From Planctomycetaceae bacterium (lineage in GTDB: Bacteria; Planctomycetota; Phycisphaerae; Phycisphaerales; UBA1924), in NCBI GenBank assembly GCA_027487735.1, contig JAIYDA010000009.1, forward strand, positions 1 to 64,000: DNA of 64,000 nt. Reading direction: 5' to 3'. Positions 37,453 to 45,254 of this stretch are shown here, in pieces. Every line of letters starts with the position of its first letter. Position 1 is the first letter of the stretch. The notes beneath the pieces are model-generated. The model ran no database searches. It was not told the DNA's origin and saw only the letters and a program-made list of their open reading frames with translations. The translations under genes were made by a program, and so were the position numbers.

Positions 37453-37497
37453 AAAAAAGATCACGCCCGGGCGGCCAACACGGCCAACCCGGGCGTG
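37453..37497 (-). terminator. intrinsic terminator after the fibro-slime gene
   Basis: On the minus strand a 10-bp stem (CACGCCCGGG / CCCGGGCGTG) with an inner GGCC pairing is followed by ATCTTTTTT, a full U tract. It lies between the fibro-slime gene stop and the lipoprotein gene start. Confidence 0.9.
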
Positions 37498-37522
37498 GAA
37501 CTAACACAGTGCAATCACCCGA

Positions 37523-38533
37523 TCAGTCGTAGTTGCCGCTCACTTCCGGCGGCTCGACGTTGCGGAACAGAAGGTTCGTCTCGACGCGGAAGTTGCTCTC
37601 GCTCGTGCTACGCTCAGCATGGAAGATGCTGAAGCGGTACTTCTTGCCATCCTCCAGCCAGTCGACGCGGTCGAGCTCCACCGTCTGCTCGTCTCGCGGG
37701 TGCAGGCCACCCAGGTCGAGCACGAGCTTGCCGTCGATGAACATCCAGACGTCGTCGTCGCCCGTGAAGGTCATCGTCAGGTCCTTGCCTCGCTCGAAGA
37801 CGAAGTCGGCCTGAATCTCAGTCGTGAAGTGGAAGTTGCGGCCCCAGTCGCCAAAGTTGCCAAACAGCTCGCCATCGATCGGGAAGAACCCGCCCTTCTC
37901 CCGCCACGGGCTGTCCTGGGCCGAGTCCATCACAAAGGTTGCAGTGCCGGGAACGCGACGCAGCGTGATGGGCACGACCTTGCTCGCGTTCACACCAGGC
38001 ACATCGCGATACCACTGCGCAACGCTCTCGGCGTTCGTCAGCTGCTGCGAGTTGCTGCTCGCAAACCGACCTTCTCTGTCGTCGTCGTTGACGCGGCGGT
38101 CGCCGTCGTCCTTGCCATCGCGATCGCGGTCGCGGTCATCGCGGTCGCGGCGCTCGCTGGCGACTCTGAAGAAGCTCGGGTGCAGACGCTTGCCGTTGCG
38201 GTTGCGCCAGTCGCTCTCGATTCGCTTGCCACGAGAGTCACGAAACACCGGCTTCATGTCCGCATCCAGCTGATCCTGCACCAGGAAGAGCGACGCACGC
38301 GGGTTGCCATACGCCTGGAAGTCCGGGTGCCCACCTTCCTCCCACCGCGGCTTGAAATCGCGGATCGTGGCATGCAGCACCACCTCGCTCGGAAGGCTCG
38401 CATACCGAGCCTCCTCGTCCGCCTTCGCGTCGCCGCCACGAGCTGCGGACAGCGACGCGGCGATTCCTGCCGTCGTGAGCAGTGCCAGCGACAGCTTCCA
38501 AGGCAGACCAGCATTCGTGTTCGGGATTTGCAT
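37523..38533 (-). CDS. secreted fibro-slime domain protein
   Basis: A 336-aa exported protein. The start at 38533 has GAGGAG upstream and opens a signal-peptide-like segment ([20 protein letters not shown]). The C-terminal half has the fibro-slime/PA14-like pattern: [37 protein letters not shown] and [15 protein letters not shown]. These domains occur in adhesion and slime proteins of Fibrobacter, Myxobacteria and Planctomycetes, and the acidic DDDVW loop is expected to bind calcium and possibly glycans. In the middle is a strongly charged Arg/Asp run ([18 protein letters not shown]). No PEP-CTERM or dockerin module is visible. Confidence 0.82.
   Translation of the reverse strand: MQIPNTNAGLPWKLSLALLTTAGIAASLSAARGGDAKADEEARYASLPSEVVLHATIRDFKPRWEEGGHPDFQAYGNPRASLFLVQDQLDADMKPVFRDSRGKRIESDWRNRNGKRLHPSFFRVASERRDRDDRDRDRDGKDDGDRRVNDDDREGRFASSNSQQLTNAESVAQWYRDVPGVNASKVVPITLRRVPGTATFVMDSAQDSPWREKGGFFPIDGELFGNFGDWGRNFHFTTEIQADFVFERGKDLTMTFTGDDDVWMFIDGKLVLDLGGLHPRDEQTVELDRVDWLEDGKKYRFSIFHAERSTSESNFRVETNLLFRNVEPPEVSGNYD
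38117..38155 (-). repeat. in-frame hexamer repeat encoding Arg-Asp dipeptides
   Basis: GCGATC/GCGGTC-type hexamers in tandem encode the (RD)n stretch of the fibro-slime protein. The repeat keeps frame, so length variation would be tolerated. Confidence 0.7.
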
Positions 38534-39104
38534 GATGACGCTCCTCGGGTCGAGGCCGGCTTGCACACGCGGCACACGACACCACAAGCAGGCGATTCGC
38601 TTGCTTGCGCGTCAACCACTTTGTCCAAACTGCCCACGCAGCTCGCCCTGCCCGTGCCGCCCGCGCGGCCCACACCGTCTGGAGGCCCCCCGCCGGAAGC
38701 CGGGCGTCTCCAGACGCGAACACCAATCACGACTCCGAAAGCAGACTCGAAGCCCGAGGCATGCCCACACCGATCCAACCGCAACGCATGGAGAAGGCTC
38801 GCCAACAGGAGGTGGGCTGCCCTTTCGACACGCGAAAGAGTGGCCCGGTAGCAATAGCCCTATAACAACATTGCCTCTCACGAACGGAGTGGGATTCAGC
38901 GAACGGATCGAGCGAGAGCCAGCGGTGCTTGCGCGGATGTCCCGGGCGGCAGGAGCCACCAGCACGATCGGAAAACTCAATCAGAAATATTTCACAAAGA
39001 TTGCCGTTTGCTGCAACTCTCCGAACGCCACTAGCGAAAACCACTGCGGCACAAGGGCACGAGGTCGTGCAAATGTGACCAAGCATTGCTCCGTGGAGTT
39101 CTTT
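38534..39104. other. long divergent spacer with an inverted repeat
   Basis: About 570 nt between the fibro-slime gene and the second modular secreted protein gene, expected to carry two promoters. A 9-bp inverted repeat, CGTCTGGAG / CTCCAGACG, at 38676-38716 encloses 23 nt and is the clearest element. The part from ~38970 to 39040 is AT-richer (AGAAATATTTCACAAAG). I see no credible ORF in it. Confidence 0.6.
38676..38716. promoter_or_regulatory. 9-bp inverted repeat in the divergent spacer
   Basis: Perfect arms CGTCTGGAG and CTCCAGACG are separated by a GC-rich 23-nt loop that can pair further. There is no T tract, so it may be an operator or an RNA hairpin rather than a terminator. Function is inferred only from position. 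Confidence 0.45.
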
Positions 39105-40328
39105 ATGGCCTGGCCTTTGCAGCGTTCCCGTTTGACCCTCTCTGCCGCCGCGACGGCGTGCCTTGCACTGCCTGCCCTCGCGCAGCCCGACACCTTCACT
39201 GAGGCTGGGCTCCTCTCGGCGCCGCTCGACCCGCCCAGCGTCGTGGCTGGAGTTGCCTTCAGCGTGTCAGGTCGGACCGGACCCGAGCAGCTCGCCGTCC
39301 GCTGGTATCGACTGCAGCTCATCGACGAGATCGTTGCACCTCGCTTCTTTCAGATCACCGCCACACCAACATCCGCGTTTGCAGCGCCCGCCAGCGTCTC
39401 CCTCGCGCTCTACAACGCGAGCGGTGAGCGCGTGGCGACCGACTTCGGCACCGCTGGAGTGAGCTCAGGGCTGTCGTTTGGCTCATCGCTTCCTGGTCCG
39501 CGCAGCGGCGAAGAGACGTTCGGTCGCGACGGAAACCTCGCGCCGGGGGAGTATTGGCTTGCGCTCGCGGCTGGCGGCACGACAAACGTGAGTGCTGGGG
39601 CGAACGACTGGAACGTCTCGACCAACACATCGCTGACGCTCGACCTCAACAACCCATTCACCGCGTATGTCTGCACCGTCTCGCTGTCACTGGGCAACAC
39701 CGACCCGCGCACCACGACCCCGCCGGCCAACGACGACTGCGCGAACGCACGACCGATCGAGACTGACGAGTTCTTCATCGGGACCATCGAGCTTGCAACC
39801 AACGATGGCAACGTCGAGTGCTTCCAGCCGTTGCCCACGACCGTTCTGCGCGACATCTGGTTTCGCTACACACCGCAGACCAACGGTCGTGCAACCGCTG
39901 AGTCGTTCGTGCAAGACGCATCCGTCGCCGTGCTTCCGCAGCTCGCTCGCTACAACTCCTGCGGACAGGCTGCGGTTCAGTGCGGAACGATCTTCGTTGG
40001 GTCCGATCTCGTCCCGGGCTATCGCCTCGAGTTCGATGTGATCGCAGGCGAGACCTACCTGATCGGGCTCAGCGGTGCGCAGGGGAGCACCGGACCTGTC
40101 AACCTGCGGGTGACGCTCGAGAGCGCAGCGGGCTGCGACTCCATCGACTTCAACGCAGACGGTCTCTTCCCCAGCGACCAGGACCTCATCGACTTCCTCG
40201 CCGTGCTCGCGGGTGGTGATTGCTCCACGGGCACGTGCAACGACATCGACTTCAACAACAACGGGCTCTTCCCTGAGGACGGCGACCTGATCGACTTCTT
40301 GGGCGCGCTCGCCGGTTCAGGCTGCTAA
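39105..40328 (+). CDS. secreted protein with one NDxC repeat and two C-terminal dockerin-like modules
   Basis: A 407-aa exported protein related to the 910-aa protein at 18603. The ATG at 39105 has GGAG upstream and gives a signal peptide cleaved after ALA|QP (about 25). Residues ~30-200 are an unrecognised beta-rich domain. One NDxC repeat begins at about 205 (PPANDDCANARPI, DIWFRYTP). Two 30-aa Cys-bounded modules close the protein (344-373 and 378-407) with DFNADGLFPSDQDL and DFNNNGLFPEDGDL cores. The last Cys is the final residue. A strong hairpin follows. A surface role is inferred and no enzymatic motif is seen. Confidence 0.82.
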   Translation: MAWPLQRSRLTLSAAATACLALPALAQPDTFTEAGLLSAPLDPPSVVAGVAFSVSGRTGPEQLAVRWYRLQLIDEIVAPRFFQITATPTSAFAAPASVSLALYNASGERVATDFGTAGVSSGLSFGSSLPGPRSGEETFGRDGNLAPGEYWLALAAGGTTNVSAGANDWNVSTNTSLTLDLNNPFTAYVCTVSLSLGNTDPRTTTPPANDDCANARPIETDEFFIGTIELATNDGNVECFQPLPTTVLRDIWFRYTPQTNGRATAESFVQDASVAVLPQLARYNSCGQAAVQCGTIFVGSDLVPGYRLEFDVIAGETYLIGLSGAQGSTGPVNLRVTLESAAGCDSIDFNADGLFPSDQDLIDFLAVLAGGDCSTGTCNDIDFNNNGLFPEDGDLIDFLGALAGSGC

Positions 40329-40375
40329 AGAACGACACACACGCACACTTCCAAACAGCTTCGTTGTCACCAAAG

Positions 40376-40411
40376 GACGCAAGCCCGGCAAACTCACGCC
40401 GGGCTTGCGTC
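40376..40411 (+). terminator. hairpin terminator after the second modular secreted protein gene
   Basis: A perfect 14-bp stem, GACGCAAGCCCGGC / GCCGGGCTTGCGTC, has an 8-nt loop. It lacks a clear U tract (followed by GTTCG) but sits between convergent genes. Confidence 0.82.
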
Positions 40412-40480
40412 GTTCGCATGATGTTCTCACGAAGTCACACCGATTGCCTCGCGACGCGTAGGCCCCACCGGCCCCAACGA

Positions 40481-42226
40481 CTACATGCCCCGCGTCTTGC
40501 CATCGCCCACGGCAAGCTCATCCTCGCTGATCTCCCCCGCTGCAATGTCTCCCACGCGAGGCTTCAGCTCAGCGAGCGCGGAGCTTGAGGCTGCTGCGGC
40601 CCGGGCAACCAGCCGCTTCTCGCCGCTGCCCGCGTGCGCTGGGCGCTCGTGGGTCGCCGCGTTGCGACCATCTTCTGTCACCTTGTAGACCACGCCGATG
40701 GTGGTCTCCTTCTCACCCAGCAGCAGGCGATTGACGAGCTCAACGCCCTGCATGAGGCTGTGGTCGGTGTTTGCCACCTCATACTTCCACATGCCAAAGC
40801 GACCGCGCGAGTAGATGTCGCGTGCCTCCAGCCAGGGCATCACATCGCTCAGGATGTCGTCGCGCTCCACGCTGGGCGTGGGGTAGCTGTAGTCGGCGTA
40901 GTAGCACCAGCGGCTGACGATGTTCGCCCGCTCGCCCGGCTGCAACAGCCCGGCGTTCTCCAGGCCGCGGATGCAATCCTCGACGACCGCCTCGGGATGC
41001 TTGTTGAACTCGCCGGGCGTGCGCTTCGCGTCGCTCTCGCTCACCTCGCACAGCAGGCTGTAGTAGTTGTCCTTGTCGGGCGTCATGAAGGGCGAGTAGT
41101 TGCTCAGGTACGTCACGCGGTAGAACGGGCAGTTCTCTTCAGGAAAGTACATCCAGCTCTTCGTGTCTGGGGTTCCCGCCCCGGGCGCGCGGCTGCGCAG
41201 CCCGATGCCCACCATGTATCCACTGCTGTGCAGCAAGCCCTGCGCACGCTCGGCAACAAACGCCAGACTTGTGTCACCTCGCGCCGATGCCTGCGCTTTC
41301 GATCCTTCGCCCTCCCGCAGCACCTTGCCCGTCAGCACGTCCACAGGCATGGTGCTGATGAGAATGTCGTACGTGTCCGTCGTGCCATCGGCGAAGCGGA
41401 TGAGCTTGGCATCGACGTCGATGCTCGCGACGCGCTTGTTGAGCTTGATGTGGCTCTGCGGGCCCTCCACGTCGCTCGCGGGGTCTTCGTCCTTGCCGCG
41501 AATCATGCCCAGCGCAGGCCCAAACCTGCGATAGAACTCGCCCGTGCCCCCCCGCAGCGGGAACTTGAACTGGTTGTTGGGCCCCCAGCCAAAGTCGTCG
41601 CTCCCAAGCAGCACGTTCTTCAGCGCCCGCTCAACGTCGATGACCGCGACGCGCTCGCCAATCCAGTGCTTGTTCATCCGCTCGGGCGGATAGGCCCACA
41701 CCTTGAAGTTGTACGGACGCATGAAATACTTGGCAATCCCCTCGCCAAACACCGCGTCGATGAACTCGCCGAAGTTCGTCGCGGCTTGCGGGCTGGGCAC
41801 CCTGCCCTTGCCGTTCTGCGCCTTCACCAGCCCCGCGATGCACTCAAATGCCGCCTGCTTGGGCAGGTAGCGCACGTTGTTCTGAAAGGGATAGGGCACC
41901 CACGTGTCGAACATCCGCACCCAGCTCTCGCGGTTGTTGAGCGTGAACTCCTTGCCCATCAGCTTTTCGAAGCACTGGTCGTAATAGGTGTAGTGGCTGA
42001 ACATCACGTGCCCGCCGATGTCCCACGTGAAGCCCTGCGGATCGACAAAGCTGTGGCTCAGCCCGCCGATGTAGGCGTTGCGCTCATAGAGCACGAAGTT
42101 GGTGTATCCAAGCTCCTTCAGGCGATAGCCCGCGCCGAGCCCCGTGGGCCCCGTGCCCAGGATGACGATGCGGGGGGACTGGGCCCGAACGCGGGGAGCC
42201 TGATGCTTCACAACGGGTTGCTGCAT
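40481..42226 (-). CDS. eukaryotic-type UDP-galactopyranose mutase
   Basis: A 581-aa flavoenzyme expected to interconvert UDP-galactopyranose and UDP-galactofuranose for galactofuranose-containing glycans. The FAD fold opens with ILGTGPTGLGAGYRL and GGHVMFSHY. A series of blocks agrees with the fungal and protozoan UGM form as I remember it: WVPYPFQNN, FMRPYNFKVWA, WIGERVA, CPFYRVTYLSNYSP, YPTPSVERDD and SRGRFGMWKYEV. The bacterial Glf form is shorter and much more divergent. About 60 C-terminal residues are Ala/Glu-rich and extra. A related FAD oxidoreductase with another substrate is possible. No glycosyltransferase gene is adjacent. Confidence 0.85.
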   Translation of the reverse strand: MQQPVVKHQAPRVRAQSPRIVILGTGPTGLGAGYRLKELGYTNFVLYERNAYIGGLSHSFVDPQGFTWDIGGHVMFSHYTYYDQCFEKLMGKEFTLNNRESWVRMFDTWVPYPFQNNVRYLPKQAAFECIAGLVKAQNGKGRVPSPQAATNFGEFIDAVFGEGIAKYFMRPYNFKVWAYPPERMNKHWIGERVAVIDVERALKNVLLGSDDFGWGPNNQFKFPLRGGTGEFYRRFGPALGMIRGKDEDPASDVEGPQSHIKLNKRVASIDVDAKLIRFADGTTDTYDILISTMPVDVLTGKVLREGEGSKAQASARGDTSLAFVAERAQGLLHSSGYMVGIGLRSRAPGAGTPDTKSWMYFPEENCPFYRVTYLSNYSPFMTPDKDNYYSLLCEVSESDAKRTPGEFNKHPEAVVEDCIRGLENAGLLQPGERANIVSRWCYYADYSYPTPSVERDDILSDVMPWLEARDIYSRGRFGMWKYEVANTDHSLMQGVELVNRLLLGEKETTIGVVYKVTEDGRNAATHERPAHAGSGEKRLVARAAAASSSALAELKPRVGDIAAGEISEDELAVGDGKTRGM

Positions 42227-42630
42227 GGAGTTGGTCTCAACTGCGCAAAGAAAACATGAGCGCCTCGCTCAAGGCGCGTTGGAACTCCTCCCTCACAAGG
42301 GAGCATACGCCCACGCACGCGAGGATTCCGGCGGAGTCGGTCCTCATGTGTTCGTTTTTGCAGTTGAGACAGATATGTCCTAAGCCATTGCACAGAAATG
42401 CGTTGCTACATGTAACGCAAATGCGGGTATCCTAGGGTGCCTTTCCCCTGTTTTTGAATCGGAAACCCGAGCTTGCCGCTAAACTACGTTATCCGAGTTG
42501 CCGTACCGCTTGGCACGCCCTTGATGCGTTTACGCGGTTTGTGTTGGCCGCTCATTCATGTAAACATTTCCAGAGAACGGTGCCGATATCGCATCGCAAG
42601 TCTTGCTCGCTTTTGTCCGAGGAGTCGCCC
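42227..42630. other. divergent spacer, AT-richer, with leader hairpins
   Basis: About 400 nt between the UGM gene and the LuxR-type regulator gene. On the UGM side two hairpins occur: GCGCCT/AGGCGC at 42260-42277 and CTCCCT/AGGGAG at 42288-42303. A partial dyad TGCGTT-N9-AACGCA lies near 42400-42420. The stretch 42340-42600 is poorer in GC than the surroundings and probably holds both promoters. Confidence 0.6.
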
Positions 42631-43440
42631 TTGATCACGCTGCCTGAACGCCCCGCCCAAACCCCCGCCGCGATGCGCGCTGTCGAGGATGCAGTCCGCA
42701 TCACCTCGCGACTGCTCTCGCTGCCCGGGGTGGCAAGCCCCGACTGGTGCGACCGTGCGGCAGACCTCGTGATGCGGGAGACGGGTGCGGGCGCGGCAGG
42801 CATCGCCATCGTGCGTGCCATGCCCAATGGACTGATCGAGAAGCCCGCCGCGGCTGGGTTCGCAGGCCGCAGCGAACTCTGCGCCGCGATGCCGACCGTG
42901 CTGGAGTCGATGCGACGGACACCGTTCAGCCAGCCAGCCGCGACGGGCACGCGCATCGCACCGGTGCTCGCCACTGGCGCGACGCTTGCAACCCAGCCTT
43001 TCTCCGCCCTGGGAAGCCTTTGCTCGTGGATCGCAACCGCCGCAGCCCACGCCGACCCCGACAGCGCAGGCCTTCGCAACGTGCTGGTACTGCTCGCCCA
43101 CGGCGTCCACGACTCAGCTGCGGTGCAAGCAGCCGACGCGCTTCCCCGGGCCCAGGCGGCTGCAAGCGCGATCGCCACGATCGTGCGCGGGTTTGGCTCG
43201 CCCGAGATCACGTGGATCACGCCGCGCGAGCAGGAGGTGCTGGAACTGCTGGTGCTGGGCTACTCGGTGCGCGAGATCGGCGAAAAGCTCGCACGCAGCC
43301 CGCACACGATTCACGACTACGTCAAGAGCATGCACCGCAAGCTCTCTGCCGCCAATCGAGGCGCACTGGTCGCGCGAGCGCTGGGGCACCACCGCTTCAG
43401 CCTCGTTGAGTTGAAGCCCACCGAGCCAGCGGTTCGCTGA
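42631..43440 (+). CDS. LuxR-type (GerE HTH) transcriptional regulator
   Basis: About 270 aa from a TTG at 42631 that has AGGAG seven nt upstream. The track start at 42454 runs through AT-rich spacer. The C-terminal domain (about 205-262) is a LuxR/GerE helix-turn-helix: ITPREQEVLELLVLGYSVREIGEKL and SPHTIHDYVKSMHRKL. The N-terminal ~190 residues are not a recognisable response-regulator receiver or autoinducer-binding domain. They may be a GAF-like or novel sensory domain. No kinase is adjacent. Its position opposite the UGM gene suggests it could control that gene or itself. Confidence 0.82.
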   Translation: MITLPERPAQTPAAMRAVEDAVRITSRLLSLPGVASPDWCDRAADLVMRETGAGAAGIAIVRAMPNGLIEKPAAAGFAGRSELCAAMPTVLESMRRTPFSQPAATGTRIAPVLATGATLATQPFSALGSLCSWIATAAAHADPDSAGLRNVLVLLAHGVHDSAAVQAADALPRAQAAASAIATIVRGFGSPEITWITPREQEVLELLVLGYSVREIGEKLARSPHTIHDYVKSMHRKLSAANRGALVARALGHHRFSLVELKPTEPAVR

Positions 43441-43503
43441 GTGTGCGGACGGCTGATTGCCGAGTTCACCATCAGGGTGGGGCAGGCGAACACACCCCCA
43501 CTC

Positions 43504-44229
43504 CTAGTTCCAGCTCATCCCCTTGGGCCATCGCTCCGGTCGCTGTGCCTCGGCCCCGCGCACGAGGCGTGCCAGCTGGTGCAGCTCACGCATCAGGGTC
43601 ATGATGCGAATCCCAACGTCCGCCTGCGCCAGCAGCTCATACCGCACGCTGTCCTCGCGCGCCAGCACGCTCGCGACAAGCTCAAGCACCGCCGCCGTCG
43701 AAACATCCTCGTTGCGAACATACTCCAGCAGCGGCTCGGCAGCCACGAGGCGCCGCAGCGCGCCGGTGCTGAGCATCTTCCCAAGCTCGGCCCGCGCAAA
43801 CTGCATGCGGGCAGCACGCGGGTGGGCCGGGTTGTTCATCAGCTCGGGGTCTTCGATCGGCTCCAACATCGCACTGCGATAGAGCTTGCCCCCCTCCACC
43901 GCCGTCTCGTTGATGATTCTCGCACGGCACACACCCTGCACAAGCAGATTGAACCGCCCGTCGGGCAGCGACTCATGCCGCACGATCGTGCTCAGGCACG
44001 TGGCGCGACGCAGCGGACGCACACCGGCTTCATCCCGCTCCGCCGCATCGTCGTACACAGCCATCGCGATCAGCCCGCTCGCATCGAGCGCGTCGCTGGT
44101 CATCTGGCGATAGCGCGGCTCAAAGATGTGCAGCGGCACCACCTGATGCGGAAACAGCACCACCCCATCGAGCGGGAAGAGCGCGATGGGCTTGCCGAAG
44201 TTCACGTGCACCGCAGATTCATCGGGCAT
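43504..44229 (-). CDS. LON substrate-binding (N-terminal) domain protein
   Basis: A 241-aa soluble protein that contains only a Lon N-terminal-like domain: ALFPLDGVVLFPHQVVPLHIFEPRYRQM is the family opener, and GRFNLLVQGVCRARI continues it. The ATPase and protease parts of Lon are absent. Such stand-alone proteins are widespread and their role is not settled; substrate binding or adaptor function is inferred. It starts 6 nt after the stop of the hydroxyacid dehydrogenase gene, so the two are likely co-transcribed. It converges on the LuxR gene. Confidence 0.87.
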   Translation of the reverse strand: MPDESAVHVNFGKPIALFPLDGVVLFPHQVVPLHIFEPRYRQMTSDALDASGLIAMAVYDDAAERDEAGVRPLRRATCLSTIVRHESLPDGRFNLLVQGVCRARIINETAVEGGKLYRSAMLEPIEDPELMNNPAHPRAARMQFARAELGKMLSTGALRRLVAAEPLLEYVRNEDVSTAAVLELVASVLAREDSVRYELLAQADVGIRIMTLMRELHQLARLVRGAEAQRPERWPKGMSWN

Positions 44230-44235
44230 ATGCAA

Positions 44236-45231
44236 CTATATTCGACGCCTGGGCCTGCCTAGAGGCACAATCGCGTTCGGCGCGGGCTCGCCCCGCAGCA
44301 CCGCCGCGATGCTGGCAGCGACCATCGCCGTCTGCCGCTCGCGGCTCTCCTTCGCCGCCGACCCGATGTGGGGCGAAAGCACGACACGACGCGAACGCCG
44401 CAGCAGCGGATGCACCCGCGGCTCGTGCTCAAACACATCGAGCCCTGCCCCGCCCAGCTTGCCCGCCCGCAGCGCGCGCGCGAGCGCCGCCTCATCGATC
44501 ACGGGCCCGCGCGCCGTGTTGATGAGAATCGCATCCTGCTTCATTGCTCCGATCGCACTTGCATTGATCAGGTGCTTGGTCGCTGGCGTCAGCGGCGTAT
44601 GCACGCTCACGATGTCTGCCAGCGCCAGCCCGCGCAAGAGGGGCACCTTGCTTGCGCGAAATGGCGCGTTCTCAAACTCCGGGTGTCGCGAGCGCGCGAC
44701 ATAGAGCACGCGCATGCCCCACGCAAGGCTGCGCATCGCCACCCCGTGCCCGATGCGACCAGCACCCACGATGAGCAACGTCTTGCCGGCAAGATCCATG
44801 CCCAGAAAGTCCTGCATCGAGAGCTGCCCCGCACGCGGGTAGCGATCGCTCCGGGCGTAAGCATCCGCCTCGACCACGCGCCGCGCCACGGCAAGCAGCA
44901 GAGCCCATGCCATGTCCGCCGTGCTCTGCGTCACAACATCGGGCGTAACCGACACCTGCACGCCGCGCCGCGCGCACGCAGCGAGATCGATCGTGTCGTG
45001 CCCCTGCGCATAGTGCGCCACGACCTTCAGGCTGGGCCCAGCCGCGTCGAGAAACTCGTTGTCCACGACGTCGGTAAACATCGTGGCGATGGCCGTCGCG
45101 CCGCGAATACCCAGCAGCACTCGTTCACGCGTGGGCAACCCCTTTCCCAGCACGCGCACCCTCGCTCCGGGCACATGGAATGCCCCGGGAACCGCCCGCG
45201 TGACCACCACCAGAGGAGTGCTGCTTTGCAT
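44236..45231 (-). CDS. D-isomer-specific 2-hydroxyacid dehydrogenase
   Basis: A 331-aa NAD(P)-dependent oxidoreductase that interconverts 2-keto acids and D-2-hydroxy acids. The nucleotide fold has VGAGRIGHGVA. The catalytic Arg-Glu-His set lies in INTARGP, DVFEHEP and LSPHIGSA. The N-terminal substrate part has AHYAQGHDTID, where most relatives have a Gly-rich G(V/A)GxDNID. The substrate is unknown; glyoxylate/hydroxypyruvate reductase and phosphoglycerate dehydrogenase are related options. It is upstream of the LON-domain gene in a two-gene unit. The filament operon ends only 23 nt upstream of its start, on the same strand. Confidence 0.9.
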   Translation of the reverse strand: MQSSTPLVVVTRAVPGAFHVPGARVRVLGKGLPTRERVLLGIRGATAIATMFTDVVDNEFLDAAGPSLKVVAHYAQGHDTIDLAACARRGVQVSVTPDVVTQSTADMAWALLLAVARRVVEADAYARSDRYPRAGQLSMQDFLGMDLAGKTLLIVGAGRIGHGVAMRSLAWGMRVLYVARSRHPEFENAPFRASKVPLLRGLALADIVSVHTPLTPATKHLINASAIGAMKQDAILINTARGPVIDEAALARALRAGKLGGAGLDVFEHEPRVHPLLRRSRRVVLSPHIGSAAKESRERQTAMVAASIAAVLRGEPAPNAIVPLGRPRRRI

Positions 45232-45254
45232 CGCGCCAGCGTATGAACCAGCAA

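Noticed and set aside
42366-42420. Sigma-70-like promoter TTGCAC-N17-TGTAAC
   Set aside because: Matches to consensus are poor (3/6 and 4/6), and planctomycete promoter preferences are not well known to me.
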